Shown in pieces: positions 17,138 through 24,969 of a stretch of 35,671 nt of DNA. Origin of the DNA: Synergistaceae bacterium. GTDB lineage: Bacteria; Synergistota; Synergistia; Synergistales; Synergistaceae. The notes under the pieces were generated by a model, which had not been told where the DNA came from, did no database searches, and saw nothing but the letters and a program-made list of their open reading frames with translations. Position 1 is the stretch's first letter. Each line of letters begins with the position of its first letter. The position numbers and the translations under genes are program-made. The stretch lies in the NCBI GenBank assembly GCA_031273805.1, contig JAISRE010000122.1:1-35671 (forward strand). Direction: 5' to 3'.

Positions 17138-18013
17138 TCAGCCCTCCTTTCTCAAGTCAACGCCGCTTGCCTTCGCTCTCAATATCTTGCACAGCAGGTC
17201 CGCCAGATAAGCGCCCGCCTCGACAGCCGGGATACCCCTGCGATGTATATTGGAAACTACGGTGCGTTTGGACTCGTCCATGCCCGTCTTTGCGTCGTAC
17301 GCTATATATGAGCTCATGCTTTCCGCTGTTGCCAGACCAGGTCTCTCCCCGATCAGAACACACGTCACCTTGGCCCCAAGAATCTCGGCCACAGGTTCCA
17401 TGATGCCGACCCTTCCATTTCTGACGAAAAAAGGGGTTCCTATCGACACATTTTTGTTTTTCAGGCCTATGAGGAGAGATGGCATAAGATCAGGCAGATT
17501 GGCCGTTATTGCCGTAGAGGAAAGTCCGTCTGCGGCGAATATCTGGATATCGGGATTTGGCGCGCACTTTTCGCGTATCATGATCTCCGACTGATCTGAG
17601 AGCAGCCTGCCCAGGTCGGGCCTCGTCAGAAACTCGTTTTTGCTGCCGCATCTGCTCTCGACTGTAAATAATTTAAGATCGTCCAGCACCTTCTGGTTTA
17701 TATCAGTCATCACGGCGTCGCGCGCCGCAGCGTGATCGGCGCGAAGAGTGATAAGCGTTTGCGTGTTATATCTGCAGCCGGCTCGGCCGACTCCGATCCT
17801 CGCGTTAGTGCGTTTTTTCATGCGAACCAGGGCATCCGGGTCGCAGGGCGCCTCGATCAATATCTCCGCCCGGCTCTCCTCACTGGTGATATCCCGGACC
17901 GCCTGTCCGCTTGAAGCATTCGCGTACGGCGCGGCAGATAATACCTCCGCCCGAGGTGAGAGTTCAGCCAGCACCGCATTTGCTATTTGTTCTATCAACC
18001 TGCTATCAATCAT
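17138..18013 (-). CDS. eutC: Ethanolamine ammonia-lyase small subunit
   Basis: This is the small subunit of adenosylcobalamin-dependent ethanolamine ammonia-lyase, which binds the cofactor together with EutB. Family motifs are clear: RIGVGRAGCRYNT, LRADHAAARDAV, and the late VLIGERPGLATAESMSSYI. The N-terminal helix (IDSRLIEQIANAVLAEL) followed by an Ala/Ser-rich linker resembles a targeting sequence for the microcompartment. I use the ATG at 18013; a GTG three bases upstream is also possible. It starts three bases after the eutB stop. Confidence 0.93.
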   Translation of the reverse strand: MIDSRLIEQIANAVLAELSPRAEVLSAAPYANASSGQAVRDITSEESRAEILIEAPCDPDALVRMKKRTNARIGVGRAGCRYNTQTLITLRADHAAARDAVMTDINQKVLDDLKLFTVESRCGSKNEFLTRPDLGRLLSDQSEIMIREKCAPNPDIQIFAADGLSSTAITANLPDLMPSLLIGLKNKNVSIGTPFFVRNGRVGIMEPVAEILGAKVTCVLIGERPGLATAESMSSYIAYDAKTGMDESKRTVVSNIHRRGIPAVEAGAYLADLLCKILRAKASGVDLRKEG

Positions 18014-18016
18014 CAC

Positions 18017-19390
18017 TCAGGCCCCCTTCCCAAGTAAAAAAGTCGGGTCGCCGGCATATCTGGTCAGACGGCCGTTCTCCATGATTCCCATTTTTTCCAG
18101 CCATATCTCAAATTCCCTGATCGGACGCAGATTCAGCGCCTCGCGTATAGCGGATGGATCGTGAAACGCGTTGCTCTGATAGTTGAGCATCACGTCATCA
18201 CTGGCCGGAATGGAGATGATGTAGTTAACCCCGGCCGACGCCAACAGGACAGAGAGATTTTCCAAATCATTCTGGTCGGCCATCATGTGATTTGTGTAGC
18301 AGCAGTCACATCCCATCGGTAATCCGGAGAGCTTGCCCATAAAGTGATCCTCGAGCCCCGCCCTCATTACCTGCCTGCTGTCGTACAGATATTCAGGCCC
18401 TATGAAGCCGACCACCGTATTCACCATGAATGGGGCAAACTCACGAGCAAACCCGTAACAGCGGGCCTCCATAGTCAACTGATCGGCGCCGTAGTGCGAC
18501 TCGCTGGATAGCTCCGAGCCCTGACCAGTTTCAAAATACATCACGTCGGGACCGGCCGAATTACCGTGACGGCGCAATAACTCCAGCGCTTCACGCACCG
18601 TTTCACCGTTGAATCCGAATGCCCTGTTGCCCTTTTCGCTGCCCGCGACAGACTGGAAGATCAAATCCGCCGGAGCGCCCTTGCTTACAGCTTCGATCTG
18701 AGTTGTGATGTGTCCCAATACACATATCTGAGTTGGAATCTCATAACGATTTTTGATGTCGTTTAGTCGCTTCAAAACCTCTGAGACGCTTGAAACTGTG
18801 TCGTTGACGGGATTCAAACCGATCAAGGCGTCCCCGCAGCCGTAACTCAATCCCTCCATCACCGACGCCGTGATTCCCTCGATATTGTCCGTGGTGTGAT
18901 TGGGCTGAAGGCGCGCCGCAAGCGTACCGCGCATACCTATGGTCGTGTTGCATCGCGCACGTACGCGCATCTTTGCCGAGGCGCAGATCAGATCGAGGTT
19001 GCTCATCAGCTTGGTGACGGCGGCAATCATTTCAGCGGTCAACCCTCTGGAGACGCGCTGCATATCTCTTTCTGCCGTGTCACAGTCCAGTATCCACTCA
19101 CGCAGTTCGGCCACCGTCCAGCTTTTAATGCTGTCATAGACGACTTCATTGATAGAATCCTGGTTGATGCGCGTAACCTCATCTTCTTCGTAGGGGACTA
19201 CGGGATTTTGCCGCAGCGTATCCAGCGTCATCTGAGAGAGCGCGTCCTTGGCGGCTATTCGCTCGAGATCGGAACCGGCCGCGACTCCAGCCAGTATGTC
19301 CCCCGATTTCAGTTCGTTAGCCTTGGCCAGCACTTCCTTGATTGATGAGAAGGTATAAGTCCGACCAAACAATGTACTTTTATAAGACAT
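18017..19390 (-). CDS. eutB: Ethanolamine ammonia-lyase large subunit
   Basis: This is the 457-residue catalytic large subunit, a TIM barrel that splits ethanolamine into acetaldehyde and ammonia by a radical mechanism. Recognisable motifs include ANELKSGDILAGVAAGS near the N terminus, SYGCGDALIGLNPVNDTV in the middle, and LSGLPMGCDCCYTNHM towards the end. Length agrees with the family. GGGGGTTT lies just before the start. It directly precedes eutC and follows eutA by about 50 bases. Confidence 0.96.
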   Translation of the reverse strand: MSYKSTLFGRTYTFSSIKEVLAKANELKSGDILAGVAAGSDLERIAAKDALSQMTLDTLRQNPVVPYEEDEVTRINQDSINEVVYDSIKSWTVAELREWILDCDTAERDMQRVSRGLTAEMIAAVTKLMSNLDLICASAKMRVRARCNTTIGMRGTLAARLQPNHTTDNIEGITASVMEGLSYGCGDALIGLNPVNDTVSSVSEVLKRLNDIKNRYEIPTQICVLGHITTQIEAVSKGAPADLIFQSVAGSEKGNRAFGFNGETVREALELLRRHGNSAGPDVMYFETGQGSELSSESHYGADQLTMEARCYGFAREFAPFMVNTVVGFIGPEYLYDSRQVMRAGLEDHFMGKLSGLPMGCDCCYTNHMMADQNDLENLSVLLASAGVNYIISIPASDDVMLNYQSNAFHDPSAIREALNLRPIREFEIWLEKMGIMENGRLTRYAGDPTFLLGKGA

Positions 19391-19443
19391 TTACAAACCC
19401 CCAAGTCGAAATCATGATGCTGTTATATATGCGATATAAAATG

Positions 19444-20874
19444 TCAGCCAAGCGCCAACGTTTTTATAACCACCGGTATTACCATGCCATCCATCAGGGG
19501 ACGTCCCAGATCTACATAGTCTCCATCCTCGACATGTACCTCGTCGATGCATACTACAGTCCTGTCCGGGCCGAACTTGAATTCGAGCAACTGCCCCAAT
19601 GCCTTTGCCGTGTCGCTTTCCAAGGACATCAGAATAGGCGCTCCTGGAGTCATAGCCGCGCTCACGGCCTCACATATGCAGTCGGCGAACACCTCCAACC
19701 GCGCGTATGAGGGGCTTCTTTCACCCCTTATGGCCAATATCATCCTGTCCGTGTCGTTCTGTCCTAAAAACCAACGTATTTTTTCGGCCAGATAAGCGGA
19801 GTCGCCCTCATAACAACGCTCCTGCTCGGCTTGGTTTAACTTGAGCGCGGGCAGATTTTTAATGGGCAATATGTCGTCATGGTGCGATATCGTGCTGCCG
19901 GATACCGTTGTGGCGTAGCTGCCGGCGCCGACGACTGTGGCGCGTATGGTCTCCTCGGCGCGCAGGATATTAAACGACGAGCACAGCCGACTTTGCCCGA
20001 TGGCTTCGCCAAGAAGAGGGCCTATATCACCGTAACGCAGCGGGTCCTCATCGGAGCGCGCGATGCAGTCCGCCACTCCGCCGGAGAAACATATAGCCTG
20101 AACCGCATTCGGCATTACAAATGCAGCGCTGCCCAGAGTCTTCACCTCATGAAGCAGCGGGGTGACAGGGGAAACGCCGGCCATCTGCTCCAATATATCC
20201 GTCATAGAGCGGCAGACGAGCCTCAATATATCCATATCCGCGACATCCCCCGGTTTCAGCGACAGACCGCAAGACGACGCTATCTTTGCGGCGCTTTTGC
20301 TCAAATACGCAATACGCCCGTCCTCAATGCGTATCAACCTCCCGCCAATATCGAGACAGCCTCTGGCAACCGTTTCACCGCTGTCGAACACAGCTATATT
20401 TGTGGTCCCGCCGCCAATATCGAGATTCATCACGCATATGCCTTTAGTCTGCGATATATGCTGCGCTCCGCTGCCTTTGCCCGCAATAACCGCTTCGAGG
20501 TCCGGCCCCGCCGTAGAGACGACAAACTCTCCGGCAAAACCTGAAAGGGAATTGAGCAGCAGCGCCGCGTTCTCCTTGCGAGCCGCCTCTCCCGTAATGA
20601 TGATCGCCCCTGTGTCGATATCCTCCGGACGCAGGGAAGCTCTTTCGTACTCTGAATGAACTATGCGCCGTATGGCGTCATCATCCAACATGGTCTGCGT
20701 TTTTAATGGGGTAAAGCGGATCTGACCGCTGTACAGTATTTTTTTATCTACAAACGTAATATGAGGAATCGAGAAATACCCTGCCGTGTTTTCAAGCACC
20801 AGATGAGAGAACACCACCTGCAACGTGGAGGTCCCTATATCTATGCCCACACTTGTAATAGTTTTGCTATTCAT
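19444..20874 (-). CDS. eutA: Ethanolamine ammonia-lyase reactivase EutA
   Basis: This 476-residue protein of the actin/Hsp70-like ATPase fold reactivates ethanolamine ammonia-lyase by exchanging damaged cobalamin. Phosphate-binding motifs VGIDIGTSTLQVVF (near residue 9) and NLDIGGGTTNIAVFD (near residue 150) are intact. A GGGGGATC tract precedes the start. It is the first structural gene of the eut operon and has an attenuator-like leader. Confidence 0.92.
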   Translation of the reverse strand: MNSKTITSVGIDIGTSTLQVVFSHLVLENTAGYFSIPHITFVDKKILYSGQIRFTPLKTQTMLDDDAIRRIVHSEYERASLRPEDIDTGAIIITGEAARKENAALLLNSLSGFAGEFVVSTAGPDLEAVIAGKGSGAQHISQTKGICVMNLDIGGGTTNIAVFDSGETVARGCLDIGGRLIRIEDGRIAYLSKSAAKIASSCGLSLKPGDVADMDILRLVCRSMTDILEQMAGVSPVTPLLHEVKTLGSAAFVMPNAVQAICFSGGVADCIARSDEDPLRYGDIGPLLGEAIGQSRLCSSFNILRAEETIRATVVGAGSYATTVSGSTISHHDDILPIKNLPALKLNQAEQERCYEGDSAYLAEKIRWFLGQNDTDRMILAIRGERSPSYARLEVFADCICEAVSAAMTPGAPILMSLESDTAKALGQLLEFKFGPDRTVVCIDEVHVEDGDYVDLGRPLMDGMVIPVVIKTLALG

Positions 20875-20911
20875 TCCGATCCCCCTGAGGCAATTTAATC
20901 AATAACAAGAC

Positions 20912-20953
20912 AAAAAAAGACCCCAGCGGCATAAAAACTTGCCGCCAGAGCCC
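20912..20953 (-). terminator. Intrinsic terminator in the eutA leader
   Basis: On the minus strand a GC-rich stem (around TCTGGCGGCA and TGCCGCTGGGG, loop of about eight) is followed by seven T's. It lies between the sensor-kinase gene and eutA and should block transcription of the eut structural genes unless an antiterminator acts. Confidence 0.8.
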
Positions 20954-20962
20954 TATCACTCC

Positions 20963-20982
20963 AGTATACGCTTTTGTATACT
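20963..20982 (-). promoter_or_regulatory. Leader hairpin before the eutA terminator, possible ANTAR target
   Basis: A perfect 7-base stem (AGTATAC with GTATACT) closes the hexaloop AAAAGC. It ends nine bases before the terminator stem. EutV-type ANTAR proteins bind hexaloop hairpins in this position to allow readthrough. The same structure occurs in the amiF leader at 10193-10212. The canonical G at loop position 4 is not met, and a second hairpin is not obvious. Confidence 0.55.
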
Positions 20983-21036
20983 CTATATTCGGGTATGCAG
21001 TATGCTGAAGAGCTGCATTACTTTAATAATTACGCT

Positions 21037-22131
21037 TCAGCGACTCTCTAAAACTTTAAAACTAAACGAGGCGCGAGTTCCCTTTTCGGATGATGAGATA
21101 AAAAAATCGCCTTTCAATTTATCTCTGACCATCGTTGAAACCAGACGCAAACCCAATCTCTTGAAATCCACCGCCTCTGTATCGAAACCATGCCCGTCAT
21201 CCTCGACACATACAGAAGAATAAAGGCTTCCACCGTGAATGCTGATGTGGATATTGCCGTTTCCATCGTTGAAACCATGTAAAATCGAATTCGATATCAA
21301 TTCATTGGTAATCAACGCGATGGATATGGCCGCATCCGATCCAACAAAGACATTAGAACTCTCCACTGAAATTTTTACATGGTGAGTATCCCTGATAAGT
21401 GTCTCCATATTGTCCGCAACACGAATAAGTAAGTCACATAACAATATATTCTTTGTCAACTCACCCATGCTCATTATATCATGAGTTGAAGCAATTGATA
21501 AGACCCTGGCGATATTTTCCTCGAAAAGCAGACGAACTTTGGGGTCGTGTGACTGCTGCGCCTGGATATTCATGATACTCGCCACCAGCTGCAAGCTGTT
21601 TTTAACTCTGTGATGCGCCTCGCGTATCGCGATTTTGTCGGTATCGGACATTCTGTCTGAGGAAAAAAACATCTCGCTTCGCTCTTCCTGCCTGCGCGCC
21701 AATTCGTTGAATTTTTTCTCCTGAATTATGCTGCTTTGGATATCCCGCTCGCGGATCAATACGCCGATTACCCTGCCATTATTTGCTTTGATGGGAACTA
21801 CATCCTGCTTGACCATAATATTTTCCTGAGTTGTTCCTTTTAAATCCCGCACGGGGATTCCGGATTCAAAGACGTGAAACACGGCAGGTTCATTTTCTCT
21901 GTATACCGGCATTCCTATTACGGACTTGCTGTACAGAGACGCGCCTTCATTTTGCGGCATAGCCTGCGATACGACTATGGCCTCACTATGGGTTTTATTG
22001 AGACAGTCCACGAAGATATCGGCTATTGTCAGGTCGGCTATAAATTGGAGATTTTTCTCGAGGTTCGCTAACACCAAGATATCAGACTCACTGAGGTTGG
22101 TCTGATCGAGGCATATTTCTGTTATATTCAT
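21037..22131 (-). CDS. eutW: Sensor histidine kinase, EutW-like
   Basis: This 364-residue soluble kinase resembles EutW, the ethanolamine-sensing partner of EutV. The N-terminal 130 residues form a PAS-like sensor of the H_kinase_N type. The HisKA_2 phosphoacceptor box is EAHHRVKNSLQLV (H174). The ATPase motifs follow: N box LITNELISNSILHG, and VEDDGHGFD. No membrane segment is seen, so the ligand is sensed in the cytoplasm. Its ATG overlaps the stop of the response regulator gene (ATGA). Ethanolamine as ligand is inferred from the neighbours. Confidence 0.85.
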   Translation of the reverse strand: MNITEICLDQTNLSESDILVLANLEKNLQFIADLTIADIFVDCLNKTHSEAIVVSQAMPQNEGASLYSKSVIGMPVYRENEPAVFHVFESGIPVRDLKGTTQENIMVKQDVVPIKANNGRVIGVLIRERDIQSSIIQEKKFNELARRQEERSEMFFSSDRMSDTDKIAIREAHHRVKNSLQLVASIMNIQAQQSHDPKVRLLFEENIARVLSIASTHDIMSMGELTKNILLCDLLIRVADNMETLIRDTHHVKISVESSNVFVGSDAAISIALITNELISNSILHGFNDGNGNIHISIHGGSLYSSVCVEDDGHGFDTEAVDFKRLGLRLVSTMVRDKLKGDFFISSSEKGTRASFSFKVLESR

Positions 22132-22853
22132 TTGTTTGCGCCCTTGGACAAAATGTGCTGAGCCGCCTCCGTCATGGAGATATTTCTTCCTTTTGAGAGC
22201 GCGTTCAGACGCTTATAAGCAGATTGCTCGGACACTCCCTCTTGCTGTATCAAAATTTGTTTTGCCCTGTTGATTATCTCACGCTCTGAATTACGCTCTA
22301 TCACAGTCTCTGCAATGTAACGCAGCGAGCATCGTTTGTTCATGGACAGCCGCTGCAATTCGCGATAGGCGTCTCCCTCGGATATGCCGAGTTCCTTGGC
22401 CACCAGCACCTTGGCTTTTTCGATAATCCGGCTTTCCTCTAATTTTTGTCTGGCGCTTTCCGCCTCCAGCCGAATATCCTTGAGACGCTGACTTTGGGAA
22501 TAAGCCACTTCGATAGCGGGCATCAGTAATCTCTTATTTATTGGTTTGACCAGATAACCCGTCACGCCGATCTGATTCGCCCTCTCTATGAATTGAGCGT
22601 CGCAGTAAGCGGTCAGGAGAACGACACAATCCGCCAAGCCATCTCTTAAAATAATTTCGGCCGCGCTTAAACCATCAAAGATCGGCATTTTAATATCCAT
22701 AAGAACAAGATCAGGATGTTTTGCCGTGCACATCTCCACGGCGTCAAATCCGTCGGACGCCTCCCCTTCTACAGAAAAACCGAGCTCATTGAGCATGGAC
22801 GCCAGATCTATGCGTGTGATTGGTTCATCATCGACAATAATGACTTTCCTCAT
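22128..22853 (-). CDS. eutV: Response regulator with two ANTAR domains, EutV-like
   Basis: This 241-residue regulator has a receiver domain (D8, D9, phosphoacceptor D53, T81, K103), a coiled linker (about residues 118-140), then an ANTAR RNA-binding domain at about 135-187 and a second one at about 190-235. Both repeats share the pattern of a helix ending in AK, then GxSExxAYxxL and a final helix. Typical EutV has one ANTAR domain and about 190 residues. It should act as a transcription antiterminator that binds leader hairpins once phosphorylated by the kinase. GGGAGGTT lies about ten bases before the start. Confidence 0.88.
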   Translation of the reverse strand: MRKVIIVDDEPITRIDLASMLNELGFSVEGEASDGFDAVEMCTAKHPDLVLMDIKMPIFDGLSAAEIILRDGLADCVVLLTAYCDAQFIERANQIGVTGYLVKPINKRLLMPAIEVAYSQSQRLKDIRLEAESARQKLEESRIIEKAKVLVAKELGISEGDAYRELQRLSMNKRCSLRYIAETVIERNSEREIINRAKQILIQQEGVSEQSAYKRLNALSKGRNISMTEAAQHILSKGANK

Positions 22854-23067
22854 ACGTATGGATAACCTCCCGCGCAGTTTATACAGCTGTACAAAAAACA
22901 GATAACAGTTTACTCCATCTGTGTAAAAAATCCAAATATTTTAATAAAGCACTGATTAACGACATTTTCCCGTCTGCTTGCAGTGCAGTTTATACACATG
23001 AACATCTCAACGCAAGGTTATCTCGCATATTTGGATTTTCATAATTCTCCGGCCGTTACTGTCCAGC

Positions 23068-23094
23068 GGGGAGCAATTTTTGTTTAAGCTCCCC
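23068..23094. terminator. Hairpin in the gap between transporter and regulator genes
   Basis: GGGGAGC (23068-23074) and GCTCCCC (23088-23094) form a perfect 7-base stem over a 13-base AT-rich loop. There is no adjacent T-tract. The gap 22854-23257 contains this hairpin, the palindromic tandem repeat at 23118-23184, and no gene; no convincing promoter for the regulator was found in it. Confidence 0.35.
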
Positions 23095-23117
23095 CTGTCA
23101 TCACCCGGCTTGACCCC

Positions 23118-23184
23118 CTGTCGTCCTCCGGTCAAGCCGGAGGACGACAGAAAAGCAAGCCGGAGGACGACAGAAAAGCAAGCC
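23118..23184. repeat. Palindromic unit with a 23-bp tandem repeat
   Basis: CTGTCGTCCTCCGG (23118-23131) and its exact complement (23137-23150) form a 14-base palindrome. The second arm is part of a 23-base unit repeated in tandem (23133-23155, 23156-23178, and six bases of a third). A related CCCGGCTTGACC lies just upstream. It looks like a REP-type intergenic repeat. Confidence 0.75.
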
Positions 23185-23257
23185 AAACCGAAAGATGGTT
23201 AGGAATGGCCAAAAAATGATTACGGCGTAGCTTTGGCGCTCGATGGAGAGTTAGGGT

Positions 23258-23980
23258 TTAGCCGACTATGTGCGACAGGATATGCTCAACAAGCGATGCG
23301 AACTCCGGGTCCGCGCGGTGTCGCGGGTAGGCGAGGCCTACGGGTATCTCGCCGATTATCCTGCCGCTGTCTGCTATGATAACTCGGCGTGAGAGAGCGA
23401 CTGCCTCGTCGACATCATGGGTGACTAAAAAAATCGTCTTTTTCTCCAGCAGATAGAGCTTCAGTATCTCCTCCTGGAGCGTCCTCCTTGTGAAATAATC
23501 GAGAGAGCCCAGCGGTTCATCCATCAGTATGAGTTCCGGCTCATAGCAGAGCGCGCGACCCAGAGCGACTCGCTGTGCCATTCCTCCTGAGAGCTGGTTC
23601 GGATAGGCGCGCCTGTAATCGGACAGGCCGAGCATTTCCAGCAGCGACGCCGCGCGCGCGAATGGAATATCTCTCTTTGCTCCCTTCAGGAAGGCGAAGA
23701 GGACGTTTTGTTCCACAGTCAGCCACGGCATGAGCCTCGGCTCCTGAAAGACGACTCCTATGCGCGGGGGCGGGTCTTCTCCGTAAACTATCTCGCCTGC
23801 GGTTTGCGTTATCAGTCCTGCCACAATTCTAAGGAACGTCGTCTTTCCCGAGCCGCTGCGACCGACAATAGAGACAAAATCTCCCTTGTCCGCCAGGAGA
23901 GAAAATCCGTCCAGCGCAACGTTGACAGAGTTCCCTAGTCGATATTCCCGCCTTATATTTTTAGCTTCAAACCACGCCAT
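23258..23980 (-). CDS. ABC transporter ATPase, NitT/TauT (SsuB/TauB) type
   Basis: This 240-residue ATPase has Walker A GRSGSGKTT (about residue 41), the signature LSGGMAQR, Walker B LILMDEP and the switch His in LVTHDVDEA. It is most like SsuB/TauB/NrtD-type ATPases, which drive uptake of sulfonates, taurine, nitrate or pyrimidine precursors. It overlaps the permease gene by 14 bases. No binding-protein gene accompanies the pair, so the substrate cannot be inferred. Confidence 0.88.
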   Translation of the reverse strand: MAWFEAKNIRREYRLGNSVNVALDGFSLLADKGDFVSIVGRSGSGKTTFLRIVAGLITQTAGEIVYGEDPPPRIGVVFQEPRLMPWLTVEQNVLFAFLKGAKRDIPFARAASLLEMLGLSDYRRAYPNQLSGGMAQRVALGRALCYEPELILMDEPLGSLDYFTRRTLQEEILKLYLLEKKTIFLVTHDVDEAVALSRRVIIADSGRIIGEIPVGLAYPRHRADPEFASLVEHILSHIVG

Positions 23981-24827
23981 CTGCCGTGTTTTTGTAGGCC
24001 GTGAAACGATTGGTGAGCCTCGAGAGGGAAAAATCCATAACAGAGCCCAGACATCCTATGACCAGTATGCCGACCAATATGACATCAGGCCTCGACAGCT
24101 GTTCCGCATCTATTATCATATACCCGAGGCCGGACGACGCGGCGACGAGCTCCGCCGCTATCAGAGAGCGCCAGCTGTAACCGAGACCAAGTCTCATTCC
24201 CGTTAGTATATATGGTAGGGAGGAGGGATAAACCACGTGCCTCAGCGTCTGAGCTCTCGTGTATCCAAAACTCATCGCCACCTCGAGCAGGCCTCTGTCA
24301 CACTGCGAAATGCCCTGAACAGTATTCAGGAATATGGGGAAAAAGGTCGCCATGACGATTATCACGAGCTTTGAGGTCTCTCCTATGCCAAACCAGAGTA
24401 TCAGCATGGGAATGGTTGCCATGGGCGGGATGTGGCGCAGAAACTCCAGCATCGGGGACAACTGCCTCAATGCGGGATTGTAGACGCCGCAGAGAAACGC
24501 GCTCGCGAGCGCAATGACGGATGCCGCGCAAAAACCCTTCAATATGCGCGACATGCTGGCCATGATATTGCCGGTCAATTCGCCGCTCTTTACCAAACTG
24601 AAAAATGACCTGAACACGACCTCCGGCCCCGGCAGCAGATATGCGCTCCACCAGCCGTATCGCGCGCCAAACCACCAGAGGCAGAGCAAAAACATGGGTA
24701 TAATTATTCCGCTGCCAGCTATGCGTCCTACTGCTTCCCTAAGGAAGCGCTGATTTAATAACCTTCGGCTGCAATGGGCGAATTCGCCCACCATCTTCAC
24801 GGTTGCCACAAAAATAGTCCTCAACAT
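23967..24827 (-). CDS. ABC transporter permease, NitT/TauT type, with a start inside a MITE-like element
   Basis: This BPD_transp_1 permease of the SsuC/TauC group has about six membrane segments and the EAA-type loop around EVAMSFGYTRAQTLRHVVYP. The first 28 codons of this reading frame (24743-24827) lie inside a 180-bp inverted-repeat element, so the N terminus MLRTIFVATVK is not native. The original start and any upstream binding-protein gene may have been lost. No Shine-Dalgarno site clearly fixes the start, and the gene may be impaired or may rely on an internal start. Confidence 0.75.
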   Translation of the reverse strand: MLRTIFVATVKMVGEFAHCSRRLLNQRFLREAVGRIAGSGIIIPMFLLCLWWFGARYGWWSAYLLPGPEVVFRSFFSLVKSGELTGNIMASMSRILKGFCAASVIALASAFLCGVYNPALRQLSPMLEFLRHIPPMATIPMLILWFGIGETSKLVIIVMATFFPIFLNTVQGISQCDRGLLEVAMSFGYTRAQTLRHVVYPSSLPYILTGMRLGLGYSWRSLIAAELVAASSGLGYMIIDAEQLSRPDVILVGILVIGCLGSVMDFSLSRLTNRFTAYKNTADGVV

Positions 24828-24922
24828 AGCTCTGAAGTTCCTGCGGCCATTTTCACGACAACCGTTTTGACGGAGAACGAATTCGCTCCATTTCGCTCGA
24901 AGAACATTAAATCAGCGCTTCC
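24743..24922. mobile_element. 180-bp MITE-like element with 17-bp terminal inverted repeats
   Basis: GGAAGCGCTGATTTAAT (24743-24759) recurs as its exact complement at 24906-24922. TAA flanks both ends (24740-24742 and 24923-24925), consistent with a 3-base target duplication. Inside are further palindromes such as GGGCGAATTCGCCC (24776-24789). It has no transposase of its own, so it would need one acting in trans. Confidence 0.75.
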
Positions 24923-24969
24923 TAAAACAATTTTTTTTATCGCACATTGCCATACAACTTCGCGGTCTT

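Noticed and set aside
20875-21036. Cobalamin riboswitch before eutA
   Set aside because: No B12-box-like sequence is visible; the leader is short and explained by a hairpin and terminator.
23133-23184. CRISPR array
   Set aside because: The 23-base units are directly abutting with no unique spacers, and no cas genes are present.
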